64,000 nt of DNA, from NCBI GenBank assembly GCA_028278525.1, contig JANQEE010000034.1, forward strand, positions 1-64,000, written 5' to 3'. This DNA is from Minwuiaceae bacterium. Lineage in GTDB: Bacteria > Pseudomonadota > Alphaproteobacteria > Minwuiales > Minwuiaceae. Position 1 is the first letter of the stretch. Each line of letters begins with the position of its first letter. This document shows positions 52,892-62,875 of this stretch, one piece after another. Made by a program: the position numbers and the translations under genes. The notes below the pieces were generated by a model. It did no database searches, was not told the DNA's origin, and was given only the letters and a program-made list of their open reading frames with translations.

Positions 52892-54559
52892 ATGTCTTCA
52901 ACGGATCAAGCTATCGACTTCCGAACGGCGCCCGACCGCTACCGCCACTGGCGATTATCGGTCGACGGGCCGGTTGCGACGGTCGCCCTGGACGTCGATG
53001 AGAACGGCGGGCTTCGGCCGGACTACGAGCTCAAGCTGAATTCCTACGATCTGAGCGTCGATATCGAGCTGTACGATTGCATTCAGCGGCTGCGGTTCGA
53101 GTATCCTGAAGTCGGCGCGGTGGTGATCGCGTCTGCCAATGACCGGGTGTTCTGCGCCGGCGCGAACATCCGCATGCTGTCCGGCGCCACCCACGCGCAT
53201 AAGGTCAATTTCTGCAAGTTCACCAACGAGACCCGGCTGTCGATCGAAGACGCCACCGACAACTCGCATCAGGCTTACCTCTGCGCCGTCAAAGGCTCCT
53301 GCGCCGGCGGCGGCTACGAGATGGCCTTGGCCTGCGACTATATTGTCATGGCCGACGACGGCGCGACCTCCGTGTCGTTGCCCGAAGTGCCGCTGCTGGC
53401 CGTGTTGCCCGGCACCGGCGGCCTGACCCGGGTCACCGACAAACGCCGCGTCCGCCGCGACCGCGCCGACGTGTTTTGCACCCTGGAGGAAGGCATCCGG
53501 GGAAAACGCGCCGTCGAATGGCGCCTGGTCGACGAAGTCGTCCCCCGCACCAAGCTGGACGAGGTCGTCGCTGAACGCGCCGCCGATTTCGCGGCCAAGT
53601 CCGATCGCCCGGCCGACGCCGCCGGTATCGTACTCACGCCGTTGGACCGGACGATCGACGGCGACACAATTTCCTACCCCCATGTCCGCGCCGAGATCGA
53701 CCGCGCCAACCGCGCCGCCTCGATTACCGTCTCCGGCCCGGTCGGTGATGTCCCACAGGACGCGGCGAACATTCACGCCGCCGGCGCGGCCTTCTGGCCG
53801 CTCGCCGTGGCGCGTGAACTGGATGACCTCATCCTGCACCTCCGCTTCAACGAAGAAGAGATCGGCACCTGGCTGATCCGCACGGAAGGCGACGGTGCAC
53901 TGGTCGCGGCGGCCGACGAGGCGCTTTCCGCCAACGCCGACGACTGGCTAGTGCGCGAAACCGCGCTTTACCTGAAACGCACCCTGAAGCGGCTCGACCT
54001 GTCGGCCCGGTCGCTGTTCGCGCTGATCGAACCGGGCAGTTGCTTCACCGGCACCCTGTTCGAGCTGGCTCTCGCCGCCGACCGCACCTACATGCTGGAC
54101 GGCCAGTTCGAGGGCGACAACCGGCCGCCGGCGACGATCGGCCTGACCGCGATGAATTTCGGCCCCTACCCCATGGGCAACGGCCTGACCCGGCTGGCCA
54201 GCCGCTTCCTGGACGAGCCGGATCGGACCGAAACGCTTCAGCGCGAAATCGGCGGCGGGCTCGAAGCGGCGGAGGCGGACGAGCTCGGCCTGGTCACCTT
54301 CATCCCCGACGACATTGACTGGGAGGACGAGATCCGGCTGGCGATCGAAGAGCGCGCGGCGTTTTCGCCCGACGCTCTCACCGGCATGGAAGCCTCCCTC
54401 CGGTTCGGCGGGCCGGAGACAATGGAGACCAAGATCTTCAGCCGGTTGAGCGCCTGGCAAAACTGGATCTTCCAGCGCCCCAACGCGGTCGGCGAGAAAG
54501 GCGCGCTACAGGTTTACGGCACCGGCCAACGCAGCGAGTTCGACAAACGAAGGGTTTGA
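52892..54559 (+). CDS. boxC: BoxC, 2,3-epoxybenzoyl-CoA dihydrolase
   Basis: This 555-residue enzyme hydrolytically opens the epoxide ring and releases formate, giving 3,4-dehydroadipyl-CoA semialdehyde. It is a crotonase-fold protein of family size. The N-terminal domain has ANDRVFCAGANIRMLSG and KGSCAGGGYEMALACDYIVMAD; a second crotonase-like part follows. It is three bases upstream of boxB and under the BoxR-type operator. Confidence 0.94.
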   Translation: MSSTDQAIDFRTAPDRYRHWRLSVDGPVATVALDVDENGGLRPDYELKLNSYDLSVDIELYDCIQRLRFEYPEVGAVVIASANDRVFCAGANIRMLSGATHAHKVNFCKFTNETRLSIEDATDNSHQAYLCAVKGSCAGGGYEMALACDYIVMADDGATSVSLPEVPLLAVLPGTGGLTRVTDKRRVRRDRADVFCTLEEGIRGKRAVEWRLVDEVVPRTKLDEVVAERAADFAAKSDRPADAAGIVLTPLDRTIDGDTISYPHVRAEIDRANRAASITVSGPVGDVPQDAANIHAAGAAFWPLAVARELDDLILHLRFNEEEIGTWLIRTEGDGALVAAADEALSANADDWLVRETALYLKRTLKRLDLSARSLFALIEPGSCFTGTLFELALAADRTYMLDGQFEGDNRPPATIGLTAMNFGPYPMGNGLTRLASRFLDEPDRTETLQREIGGGLEAAEADELGLVTFIPDDIDWEDEIRLAIEERAAFSPDALTGMEASLRFGGPETMETKIFSRLSAWQNWIFQRPNAVGEKGALQVYGTGQRSEFDKRRV

Positions 54560-54562
54560 ACG

Positions 54563-55978
<1,416 letters not shown>

Positions 55979-56022
55979 GGCCGGCCCGGGCCGTTAGGGT
56001 TCGGGTCTCCTCCCTATACCTC

Positions 56023-56050
56023 GGGGGCGCGGTTGCGCCCCTTTCTTTTT
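56023..56050 (+). terminator. Rho-independent terminator of the boxC-boxB operon
   Basis: GGGGCGC (56024-56030), loop GGTT and GCGCCCC (56035-56041) form a perfect 7-bp stem followed by TTTCTTTTT. It lies 45 bases beyond the boxB stop. Confidence 0.88.
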
Positions 56051-56148
56051 GGCCGGATGGGAGGGGGTCGGGTGGGGGGTGACAGAAAAAATCGAGGAAC
56101 GAGCCCATGCACCCCGTGATTTGGCGATGCGAGTCGACGACATGGCGG

Positions 56149-56171
56149 ATTGCCGGATCGAGTCCGGCAAT
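56149..56171. repeat. Short hairpin repeat in the 56-kb gap
   Basis: ATTGCCGGA and TCCGGCAAT form a perfect 9-bp stem around TCGAG. A weak relative is seen near 46.1 kb. It sits between boxB and dinB, in a 323-base stretch that contains no other supported feature beyond the boxB terminator. Confidence 0.45.
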
Positions 56172-56301
56172 GCCGGCTCTCTATACGAATCTCGTATCAG
56201 TTTTGAGAATTGCGCGGCGGCACGACATTGTTACGGGGTCAATGTATGTGTTGCTTAGGTCGGAGCCGGCTTGCTAACGGTGTCCGCCTGAGGAGCTCCC
56301 C

Positions 56302-56838
56302 ATGCCCGACTTATCGACCGTTCACCGCATGACGGCCTATATGGCCTGGGCCGACGATGTGGTGCTGAAGAACGCCGAACAGCTTCCGGACGCAGCGCTC
56401 ACCGCCCCGCGCGACGCGCTGTTCAAGAGCATCGCCGGAACCTTCGATCATATCCTTGTCGTGGCGGAGATCTTCCGAGCCCACCTGGAGGGCCGCGATC
56501 ATCCGCATCGGGCGCGTTACCGCAGCGAAACGCTGCCCTTCCCCGAGGTCGCACGGCACCTGCGGGACATGGACGAGCACTATGTCGGTCTTGCGCGACG
56601 CTGGTCGGACGCCGAGCTGGCGGAGACGATTACGTTCGAGTTCGTCGGCGGCGGCGCGGGCGCGATGACGCGGGAGGATATCCTGCTGCATCTTGTCAAT
56701 CACGCGACCTATCACCGCGGTTTCGTCAGCACCCTGCTCTTTCCCCTGAAGACCAAAGGCGCGGCGAACGATCTGACCGTTTTCCTTCGCGACGTGTGGC
56801 CTGAGATGTCACGGTCGATTGGGGGAAGCGCGGCATAA
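56302..56838 (+). CDS. DinB family protein
   Basis: This 178-residue four-helix protein begins MPDLSTVHRMTAYMAWADDV. Metal-binding His residues of the DinB/YfiT fold are visible in FDHILVV and in HLVNHATYHRG. DinB-family members are putative metal-dependent transferases or thiol-linked enzymes (bacillithiol, mycothiol S-transferases), but no such thiol system is indicated here, and the family is widespread in other bacteria. The start has a GAGGAG ribosome site. Confidence 0.87.
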   Translation: MPDLSTVHRMTAYMAWADDVVLKNAEQLPDAALTAPRDALFKSIAGTFDHILVVAEIFRAHLEGRDHPHRARYRSETLPFPEVARHLRDMDEHYVGLARRWSDAELAETITFEFVGGGAGAMTREDILLHLVNHATYHRGFVSTLLFPLKTKGAANDLTVFLRDVWPEMSRSIGGSAA

Positions 56839-56862
56839 ACGGGATTGCGTGGATTGTTCTGT

Positions 56863-56947
56863 GTCATCGCGAGGCGCGGAGCGCCGCGGCGATCTAGAGG
56901 GGACGGAGCGCGGCATCCCGAGGTTGCTTCGCTTCGCTCGCAATGAC
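56863..56947. repeat. 85-bp interspersed palindromic repeat, copy 2
   Basis: Read on the minus strand it opens GTCATTGCGAGCGAAGCGAA and ends CCTCGCGATGAC, matching copy 1 at 45973-46057 in sequence at both ends and in total length. The middle part diverges between copies. It directly precedes the large hairpin at 56968. Confidence 0.75.
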
Positions 56948-56967
56948 GAGCTGTTGTCTGGGGAAGA

Positions 56968-57052
56968 GCCTAGCCGGCCCGCTCCCCCGTCCCAACCACC
57001 CACACAAGGGTACCCTATGGGTGGTTGGGACGGGGGAGCGGGCCGGCTAGGC
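56968..57052. repeat. Long perfect inverted repeat (35-bp arms)
   Basis: Positions 56968-57002 and 57018-57052 are exact reverse complements over 35 bases. The 15-base centre itself contains the palindrome AGGGTACCCT (57007-57016). The unit lies between dinB and the convergent SDR gene, and could act as a bidirectional terminator, though no T-run follows. Perfect arms of this length suggest either a recent mobile element or an artefact. Confidence 0.85.
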
Positions 57053-57072
57053 ATCGCGACAAAATCGCGCCG

Positions 57073-57816
57073 TCACGTCTCCGCGGCGCCGTTGCAGGCG
57101 ATCATCTGGCCGGAGACGAAGCCGCCGGCATCCGACACCAGATAGCCGCAGAGGCCGGCGATGTGTTCGGGCTCGCCGAGGTGGCCGAGCGGGATGCGGC
57201 CGACTTGGGATTCGATGTGGCGGGTCATGGCCGGATCGGCGTGTTCGGAGCGGATCGGGCCGGGCGAGATGGCGTTGACGGTGACGCCCTGCGGCCCGAA
57301 CTCCTTGGCGAGCGCCTTGGTCAGGCCCCAGACGCCGTGCTTGGCGGCCGAGACCGGCGCGCGGCCGGCATAGCCGTGGATGGCGTTCATGCCGGTCAGG
57401 TTGACGATGCGGCCCCAGCCGGCCTCGACCATGCCGGGCAGGAAGGCGCGGCAGGTGTAGAACGCGGCCGAGAGGTCGACGTCGAGCACCCGCTGCCAGT
57501 CCGCGTCGGTCAGTTCCAGGAACGGCTTGGCCGGCCGGATTGCCGCGTTATTGACGACGATGTCGACCCGGCCGAACCGGTCGAGCGCCTCGCGCCGCAT
57601 ACGCTCAACGTCCGCCGCAACGCCGACGTCGCCGACCGCGACCAACGCCGCCGCCCCGCGCGCTTCGGCCTCGGCCGCGACGGCCTCGCACGCGGCCCGG
57701 TCGGACGAACCGTTGACGACAACGTTCACGCCCTGGCCGGCCAGGTGCAGCGCGATGGCGCGGCCGATGTTGCGGCCGGCGCCGGAGATGAAGGCGGTTT
57801 TCGGGGAGTGGGTCAT
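57073..57816 (-). CDS. SDR oxidoreductase lacking the usual catalytic Tyr
   Basis: This protein has 247 residues. It starts at ATG 57816 (MTHSPKTAFISGAGRNIGRA) and shows the cofactor loop FISGAGRNIGRAIA, NNAAIRPAKPF and VNAISPGPI. Where YxxxK is expected the sequence is APVSAAKHG, so the Lys is present and the Tyr is Val; a Tyr lies six residues upstream (HGYAGRA). This pattern is shared by a subgroup of SDRs. The N-terminal part is duplicated at 59172. Confidence 0.85.
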   Translation of the reverse strand: MTHSPKTAFISGAGRNIGRAIALHLAGQGVNVVVNGSSDRAACEAVAAEAEARGAAALVAVGDVGVAADVERMRREALDRFGRVDIVVNNAAIRPAKPFLELTDADWQRVLDVDLSAAFYTCRAFLPGMVEAGWGRIVNLTGMNAIHGYAGRAPVSAAKHGVWGLTKALAKEFGPQGVTVNAISPGPIRSEHADPAMTRHIESQVGRIPLGHLGEPEHIAGLCGYLVSDAGGFVSGQMIACNGAAET

Positions 57817-57962
57817 GGTGGGATTGACCTTCGACACTTTGTCACAGGCTATCGGTCGTTGCCTAACGCTGCCAGACAGTCAAATGTGTTGCTGTAACCA
57901 GCCCCACCTTCAACCTACAATTGATACGTGTTATTGTTCTCCCGATTGCGCTGGGAGGGGAC

Positions 57963-58550
57963 ATGATCATACACAGTCTGTTCCTCGGACTTGTGGCAGC
58001 TTTGTTTCTTTGGATTGCGACTCTGAGTCCTATCCGCGCCGGACAACCCACCAGCGACCAATGTACCTGCCATCTAGAAGAAGAAGGTGTCAAGAAAGAC
58101 GGTGCCGATGTAATCAACGGAGCCGCTTGTTTTAGAGATGTCTACACTGCCAATGATTGGTGCGAGATCGAAGTCATTACCCTAAAAACCGTAGGACAAC
58201 AGCACCAGTTGCTATTGTCCCACTTATTTGCAATCTCAGCCATATCCGAGGCGGATGATCGTGTCGCCGCGGTTCATGCGCTTTTCCTAGGCATTTATGA
58301 TAACGCGTCAAAGTCGACCAGTTTCCCCGACGACATGGGACGGCATCGCCCGACGTTGGAGGAAATCCTCGAAAAGGAAGCCGAGAAGATCGCTACCTGC
58401 ATCAGCCTGTTTAATGAGGGTTCGCAACAAACCATCCGTTCTCAAGAACAACCGTTCGTCTGTCGGGTGAGCGAACTCAGCAACTGGCTCGTGATCACAA
58501 TAATGATCGAAAAGCACATTTATTCCTTCCTTTTCTCCCCACCCGTTTGA
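57963..58550 (+). CDS. Exported protein of unknown function
   Basis: This 195-residue product starts at ATG 57963 after GGGAGGGGA. A hydrophobic segment (IIHSLFLGLVAALFLWIATL) suggests a signal or membrane anchor, followed by a region with several Cys (CTCHLEEEG, AACFRD, DWCEIEV) typical of an exported disulphide protein. It then has a helix-rich end. No family was recognised. Base composition is AT-richer than the housekeeping genes. The next gene follows almost immediately. Confidence 0.6.
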   Translation: MIIHSLFLGLVAALFLWIATLSPIRAGQPTSDQCTCHLEEEGVKKDGADVINGAACFRDVYTANDWCEIEVITLKTVGQQHQLLLSHLFAISAISEADDRVAAVHALFLGIYDNASKSTSFPDDMGRHRPTLEEILEKEAEKIATCISLFNEGSQQTIRSQEQPFVCRVSELSNWLVITIMIEKHIYSFLFSPPV

Positions 58551-58567
58551 TCCGAGAGAACAGCGTC

Positions 58568-59122
58568 GTGAGCTGGAGTTGGAAATCCTTTGCGTCCGGC
58601 GTCGCCAGCGGAGTCGTTGCGTCTTCCGCCTTCCTACTTCTCACGGAGGCAGGATCATACATAATTGATGTCGTTCGCCCGCCAGCATCCAGCAGCTTTT
58701 CGGCCAATCTTTACAGGGAATACTGCTTATCCGGATCGATCTACGGCCTGATAGAGCAGAAGAAGATCACGGGTAAAATAAATCTGATAGGGAACCCAGA
58801 AAGCACGAATATATGCGCAGATTACGATGCCCTGGGAAGTGTGGATGCGATAGTCGCCGATATTGCTTCAAGATTTGACGATTGTTTTCACTACACCGGT
58901 GGTACGGATGAGCGAACGCTGCGGCTTGATGTGGCGAGCCCATATGTGTGTCAAACCAATGCCACGCACCCACGGTCGAACAGCCCGATCCTGCTTTGCT
59001 TAAAACACAAGGCCGCACCGGACTGGGCATATAACAGTAACCTCGATCACGCCCGAATGTGTCCCTCAGCCATCGAGAATCACTATAGCAAGACCAATCC
59101 AGGCTCTTATCGACCCAATTAA
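58568..59122 (+). CDS. Unknown protein with N-terminal membrane segment
   Basis: About 184 residues, beginning at GTG 58568 (VSWSWKSFASGVASGVVASSAFLLL) behind GAGAG. TTG 58547, overlapping the previous stop as TTGA, is the alternative. A single hydrophobic helix at residues ~8-30 anchors it, and the rest is soluble with six Cys (CLSG, ICAD, DDCF, YVCQ, LLCL, RMCP) and a low-complexity end. No known motif was seen. Its proximity to 57963 suggests a two-gene unit. Confidence 0.55.
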   Translation: MSWSWKSFASGVASGVVASSAFLLLTEAGSYIIDVVRPPASSSFSANLYREYCLSGSIYGLIEQKKITGKINLIGNPESTNICADYDALGSVDAIVADIASRFDDCFHYTGGTDERTLRLDVASPYVCQTNATHPRSNSPILLCLKHKAAPDWAYNSNLDHARMCPSAIENHYSKTNPGSYRPN

Positions 59123-59171
59123 CCGGCTCCAATGCTCGGGCCTGTCGCATGAATTTGATAGGCCCGAAGCC

Positions 59172-59456
59172 TTGGCCGAATTGCCGCGTTGTTGACGACG
59201 ATGTCGACCCGGCCGAACCGGTCGAGCGCCTCGCTCGCCATGCGCTCTACGTCCGCCGCAACGCCGACGTCGCCGACCGCGACCAACGCCGCCGCCCGCC
59301 CGCTTCGGCCTCGGCCGCGGCGGTCTCACACGCTGCCCGTTCGGACGAACCGTTGACGACGACGTTCACGCCCTGACCGGCCAGATGCAGCGCGATGACC
59401 CGGCCGATGTTGCGGCCGGCGCCAGAGATGAAGGCGGTTTTGGGAAAGTGGGTCAT
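59172..59456 (-). pseudogene. Truncated, frameshifted second copy of the 57073 SDR
   Basis: From ATG 59456 the translation MTHFPKTAFISGAGRNIGR matches the intact SDR start. The frame shifts near 59300 (single-base difference in the GCCGCC run) and the match continues in another frame to 59172, after which it ends abruptly. It corresponds to copy positions 57527-57816 of the intact gene, in the same orientation. The missing C-terminal half means it cannot be functional. Confidence 0.85.
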
Positions 59457-59607
59457 GTTGTGTTGGGCACCTAAAGAACAGGAAAATTGTCCGTAACGCA
59501 ACCTCTGATCGTTCTCACAATATTTTTACTATCTTTTATGGCAAAAATCACATCGACTTATCGACCGAACTGACGCTAATTGTACGAAATAAATAGGGGG
59601 AGAAGAA

Positions 59608-60759
59608 ATGTCCAAAATTTGCGCTGTTCCATTCACCTTCAAACGGTTTTGGCGTGAGTGGCTTCGTTTGTTTTTTGATTCCAGCGATGGCCAAGTTGCT
59701 CAATGCACCCAGGTTTTCGCAATCTTTTCAATAATCTTTTCTCGACAGCACTCCAGGATTGCTTTGATTTCCGTAGCCCTTTTGGGCTTAGGTGCATGCT
59801 CCGCCGCTTTAACATCATCTGTGCAGGATAAAGGCCAGGTTACGAACTATTTCCTTCCCAAATCCAACATCAAAATGGACCTCCTTTCAGATGGAGCCGA
59901 GTATCAACTGCAGTATATAGAAACGCAGATTGTTCCGGATCGAGACTTTGAGTATGCGCTGTACTACAGGTATAGCGCATTTTCCGATGATAAATATGTT
60001 ATACAGAGAACCAATACTGGCCTTTTATCTTCCATTCAGTTCACGGCTGATGAGAAAACTGCCGAGGTCTTAGTAAAAGTTGTCGACATTGCTAAAGAGG
60101 TTGCGAAAGCTGCCTTTGTCCCATTTGCCGACCTGAAAGAGCAGGGGTTTGAGACGGTCTACAGTGGCGTTTTTGACCCTTTCAATCCCGAAGAACGGCA
60201 AGCCTTTGTTGATGCTATCAATGAAATCTCTGGAAGTACTGGCCTAAAATACAATATCGAGATTGATCAAAAATCATATGAACAGGACCCAGGCGCGCCT
60301 GACCGACCCAAATCAGCTCCATACAGTTCCTGTACAGCAGGCGCCTGTTTTCGCACTGCTAGCATTTTTCCTCTCATCATAACTAGAGGCAAAAAGGAAG
60401 TTCAGAGAATCAATCTCACTCTGCCCAACCCTGCTGCCATCGGCAGCGTGGATATCACCCGAGCCGCATTCGTAAAGAAAGTCACTGACATAACTTTTGA
60501 CAATGGAATACTGACAAAGATAGACGTCCATAAGCCAAGCGAGGCACTTGCGTTTATGGAAATACCGCTATCAATAGCCAAAGCTATTGTTTCCGTGCCC
60601 GGAGAGATACTTAAGCTGAAATTCGATATCAGCACTGCTGAGAAAAATCTTCTTGACGCACAAAAGAATGAGCTAAAAGCAAAACAGGAGTTGATCGACT
60701 TCCAACGCGAGTTGCTGAAGAAGGAGGCTGAGGGTAGTGCAGACGATCCTCTTTCGTGA
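59608..60759 (+). CDS. Putative lipoprotein of unknown function
   Basis: This product is 383 residues. It starts at ATG 59608 behind AGGGGGAG. The lipobox LGAC (Cys about 64) is preceded by an unusually long N-terminal part with an aromatic-rich segment (FKRFWREWLRLFF). Behind the Cys is a beta-rich region, and the C-terminus has a charged coiled-coil-like helix (TAEKNLLDAQKNELKAKQEL). No family was recognised. It opens the plus-strand part of the AT-rich region after the SDR fragment. Confidence 0.6.
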   Translation: MSKICAVPFTFKRFWREWLRLFFDSSDGQVAQCTQVFAIFSIIFSRQHSRIALISVALLGLGACSAALTSSVQDKGQVTNYFLPKSNIKMDLLSDGAEYQLQYIETQIVPDRDFEYALYYRYSAFSDDKYVIQRTNTGLLSSIQFTADEKTAEVLVKVVDIAKEVAKAAFVPFADLKEQGFETVYSGVFDPFNPEERQAFVDAINEISGSTGLKYNIEIDQKSYEQDPGAPDRPKSAPYSSCTAGACFRTASIFPLIITRGKKEVQRINLTLPNPAAIGSVDITRAAFVKKVTDITFDNGILTKIDVHKPSEALAFMEIPLSIAKAIVSVPGEILKLKFDISTAEKNLLDAQKNELKAKQELIDFQRELLKKEAEGSADDPLS

Positions 60760-60801
60760 CCAGGTTACTAGGGTGGCATGGCAACAAAGGTGCCCTAGCT
60801 A

Positions 60802-61260
60802 ATGAGCAATTCACGTTCGATAACCAGAAGCGCACTTCGGAAACGGCTCAGTCCCAGGCTTCTTAAGTACTGGATAAAAGGCACAGAAAAGTACGCAGGT
60901 TTTGGGGACACTCGGTACCATTTGCCAACGCCAACGGAAGCTTCCCTTCTTCTGTTCAGCGCTCGACTACCGCAGCAAGTTAGTACCGAAGTGTTTGATT
61001 GCGAAGACTTCGCCTATTTTCTGAAGGCACATGTCGCGATGATGGCGCGCACAACGGGGCACTTCGATGCGCCTCCTTGTATTGGGATCGCCTGGGCTCG
61101 GTTCGGATGGATCGGGCAAGATCATGCTTGTAACTGGATTCTGGATTCCAACGGAGATTTCTCTTGGATTGAACCCCAAGAAATAGCTATGGGCAAAAGG
61201 CAAGAAAGCTTTCACCACATTAGTGAGTGTTCGGGCCGGCTGACTCTGCTGTTGGTCTAG
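60802..61260 (+). CDS. Unknown protein with a possible papain-like Cys-His pattern
   Basis: The 152-residue product has VFDCEDFAYFLKAHVA and, later, IGQDHACNWILDSNGDFSWIEPQ. A Cys before DFA, then His-Ala-x-Asn and EPQ, is the pattern of small papain-fold proteins of the Marasmius agglutinin C-terminal type. No homology search was possible. It starts at ATG 60802 in the same orientation as the upstream lipoprotein (43 bases). Confidence 0.5.
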   Translation: MSNSRSITRSALRKRLSPRLLKYWIKGTEKYAGFGDTRYHLPTPTEASLLLFSARLPQQVSTEVFDCEDFAYFLKAHVAMMARTTGHFDAPPCIGIAWARFGWIGQDHACNWILDSNGDFSWIEPQEIAMGKRQESFHHISECSGRLTLLLV

Positions 61261-61646
61261 TTTGGAAAAAAATGTTCAATCGAACAGCACGACCAAACGC
61301 AATTGATTTCACTGGACCGGCTAGGCTCGGTCCTTTCGCCGCCCTCGAATCGTGTCCGCTGGAGCGAAGCCTACCTGTCTCAGCCTAAAAAGTTAGACGC
61401 AGTATGTCATTAGACTGGATAACAGCCACGCCCTTAGAGTTTTGGGAGTTCCGGGGACAGAATACTTGATTGGTGTCCATCACAGATGGCGCAAGTCTCA
61501 ATTAGGCAGCGCTTCCCCAGGATCTAGGACCAATACTGCGAAAACCCCAAACATTTGCCGACGTTTCGAAAAGCCCTGCCTTGGCCTCAAGGATTTCATG
61601 CAGCAGGACGGTTTGCAGTTCTGATGCCGGGTATAGTGCCAGCCCG
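61261..61646. other. Gap without a supported gene
   Basis: A 60-codon frame at 61442-61624 shows no codon bias or ribosome site. No terminator or repeat was recognised. The base composition is as AT-rich as the adjoining genes. Confidence 0.35.
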
Positions 61647-62114
61647 CTAAATTAAGCCCAGGCTTTGCAGCAGGCCCCGGTAATAGGAGATTACATCTGT
61701 TAACAACTGCTCGGCCGTTACCTGGGTTCCGTTGATAGTCACCGTCAGCTCTACGATATCGAAATCGGAGCTGAAGTCGGGTGAGAAGGCGCCGCCGGTG
61801 AGGCCTGATGAGTCGATTTCGCTGCTGCCCTTGCCAAAGTGCTTCGAGCCGTTGCAGATGTCACGGATCACCGGGAAACTCGGGTGGGCCTTATTCACAA
61901 TGGCGTTGAAATCGGATTCGACGGCGCAGCCCATATGGGCTGTCACGGTCGCATGATGTTCTTCCCAGATCCACTCCCGCAGGTGGTAGGCAAACAGGAA
62001 GGCCGCCACCGCCTTGCGGCTCGAAGTCCGATCGCCGCGAAAATCCTGCACGGCTTCCTCGAGCGCCCCAAAAAAGGCGGCAGATGATTTGATTTCAAAG
62101 GATGCGTCTGACAT
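61647..62114 (-). CDS. Unknown helical protein
   Basis: This 155-residue protein from ATG 62114 (MSDASFEIKSSAAFF) is mostly helical in its N-terminal two thirds, with HLREWIWEEHH and VIRDICNGSKHFGK. The RDICNGSKH stretch is reminiscent of HEPN-like proteins (Arg followed by His), but the spacing is longer than the standard RX4-6H, so this is only a hint. It lies next to the inverted repeat at 62237. No family was recognised with certainty. Confidence 0.5.
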   Translation of the reverse strand: MSDASFEIKSSAAFFGALEEAVQDFRGDRTSSRKAVAAFLFAYHLREWIWEEHHATVTAHMGCAVESDFNAIVNKAHPSFPVIRDICNGSKHFGKGSSEIDSSGLTGGAFSPDFSSDFDIVELTVTINGTQVTAEQLLTDVISYYRGLLQSLGLI

Positions 62115-62236
62115 CGGCGGCCCTACTTCGGAGTCCGACCTTACGGGATAGACAGGACAGACCCAAGTTCGGCGTCATGATGACTACGTCGGCGGGTGCG
62201 GACCCAGCAAGGCGTAAAAAGAGGGCTCTGAGTTCG

Positions 62237-62354
62237 GGGGACATGACCGTAATCTCGGTGGGGCACGCTCCGAGTCGATAATACGGGGGCTGTGTTGAGC
62301 AAGCTAAATGGGCCATGAGGGAGCGTGCCCCACCGAGATTACGGTTATGTCCCC
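62237..62354. repeat. 118-bp element with 35-bp inverted ends
   Basis: Positions 62237-62271 and 62320-62354 are reverse complements with one mismatch. The end sequence includes GGGGACATGACCGTAATCTC, a look typical of ends of small palindromic elements mobilised by Y1-type (REP-associated) transposases. The 48-base centre has no gene. Within the window no other copy of the full element was noticed. Confidence 0.7.
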
Positions 62355-62372
62355 GGAATTCTGCATCGGGCC

Positions 62373-62585
62373 TTACCCTCGGGCGCCCTTGTACAGCTTT
62401 GCCGATGTCATCCCAAGCACGACGATCACGCCGATATAGATAAAAAGCCTTCCGAGGAGATAAACCAACTCTCCGAAGGTCGAGTCGACCAGAACAAGGC
62501 TGAGGGCAATCAGATAAGTGTACGGCAGCATCCAAGCCCCCAATAAGACAGAGCAGGCCGCGCCGAGATATTTCACCCCCTTCAT
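62373..62585 (-). CDS. Small membrane protein
   Basis: This 70-residue protein, from ATG 62585 with AAAGGGAA upstream, is almost entirely hydrophobic: LGAACSVLLGAWMLPYTYLIALSLVLV and LFIYIGVIVVLGMTS, i.e. two membrane helices. The start overlaps the stop of the upstream gene as ATGA. No function is evident. It could be an inner-membrane partner of the 84-residue protein. Confidence 0.6.
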   Translation of the reverse strand: MKGVKYLGAACSVLLGAWMLPYTYLIALSLVLVDSTFGELVYLLGRLFIYIGVIVVLGMTSAKLYKGARG

Positions 62586-62836
62586 TTGGTTCCCTTTGTC
62601 TGCCCGTCGCCGCGTGGTTCCAACAACTCGAAATCCTCGTCGAGTTCCGGGTAGTGGATCAGGCCGGCAGCGTCCGTGTCGACCAGGATGCCCGTTCTCA
62701 GATAGCCCCATTTCTCGTGCGCATAGCCTGCGACGTATTCCGCCTTCTCAATTACGCCGACAACGGTGCCGAAGCATCCCGTCCACGCCTGAACCTTGTC
62801 GCCGGCTTTGATGTCGCGTCCGTCCGAATACTTCAT
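62582..62836 (-). CDS. Small soluble protein with KOW/SH3-like N-terminus
   Basis: The product of 84 residues begins MKYSDGRDIKAGDKVQAWTGCFGTVVGV, a pattern that looks like a KOW or SH3-like beta-barrel, and continues with a charged tail (DEDFELLEPRG). It is coupled to the membrane protein gene by an ATGA overlap. Function unknown. Similar small barrel proteins occur as immunity-type proteins, but nothing here shows that. Confidence 0.55.
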   Translation of the reverse strand: MKYSDGRDIKAGDKVQAWTGCFGTVVGVIEKAEYVAGYAHEKWGYLRTGILVDTDAAGLIHYPELDEDFELLEPRGDGQTKGTK

Positions 62837-62875
62837 GGCGCCGCCCGTTGGGACCGTCTCGAATTCATCGTCAGG

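Noticed and set aside
61442..61624. Sixty-codon frame in the 61.3-61.6 kb gap
   Set aside because: No ribosome site, no known motif and low coding character.
61647..62114. Assignment of the unknown protein as a HEPN nuclease
   Set aside because: The Arg-to-His spacing in RDICNGSKH is longer than RX4-6H. The resemblance is too weak for a call.
62095..62535. Minus-strand 146-codon frame over the inverted-end element
   Set aside because: It runs through the palindromic ends and into an adjoining gene, and shows no recognisable domain.
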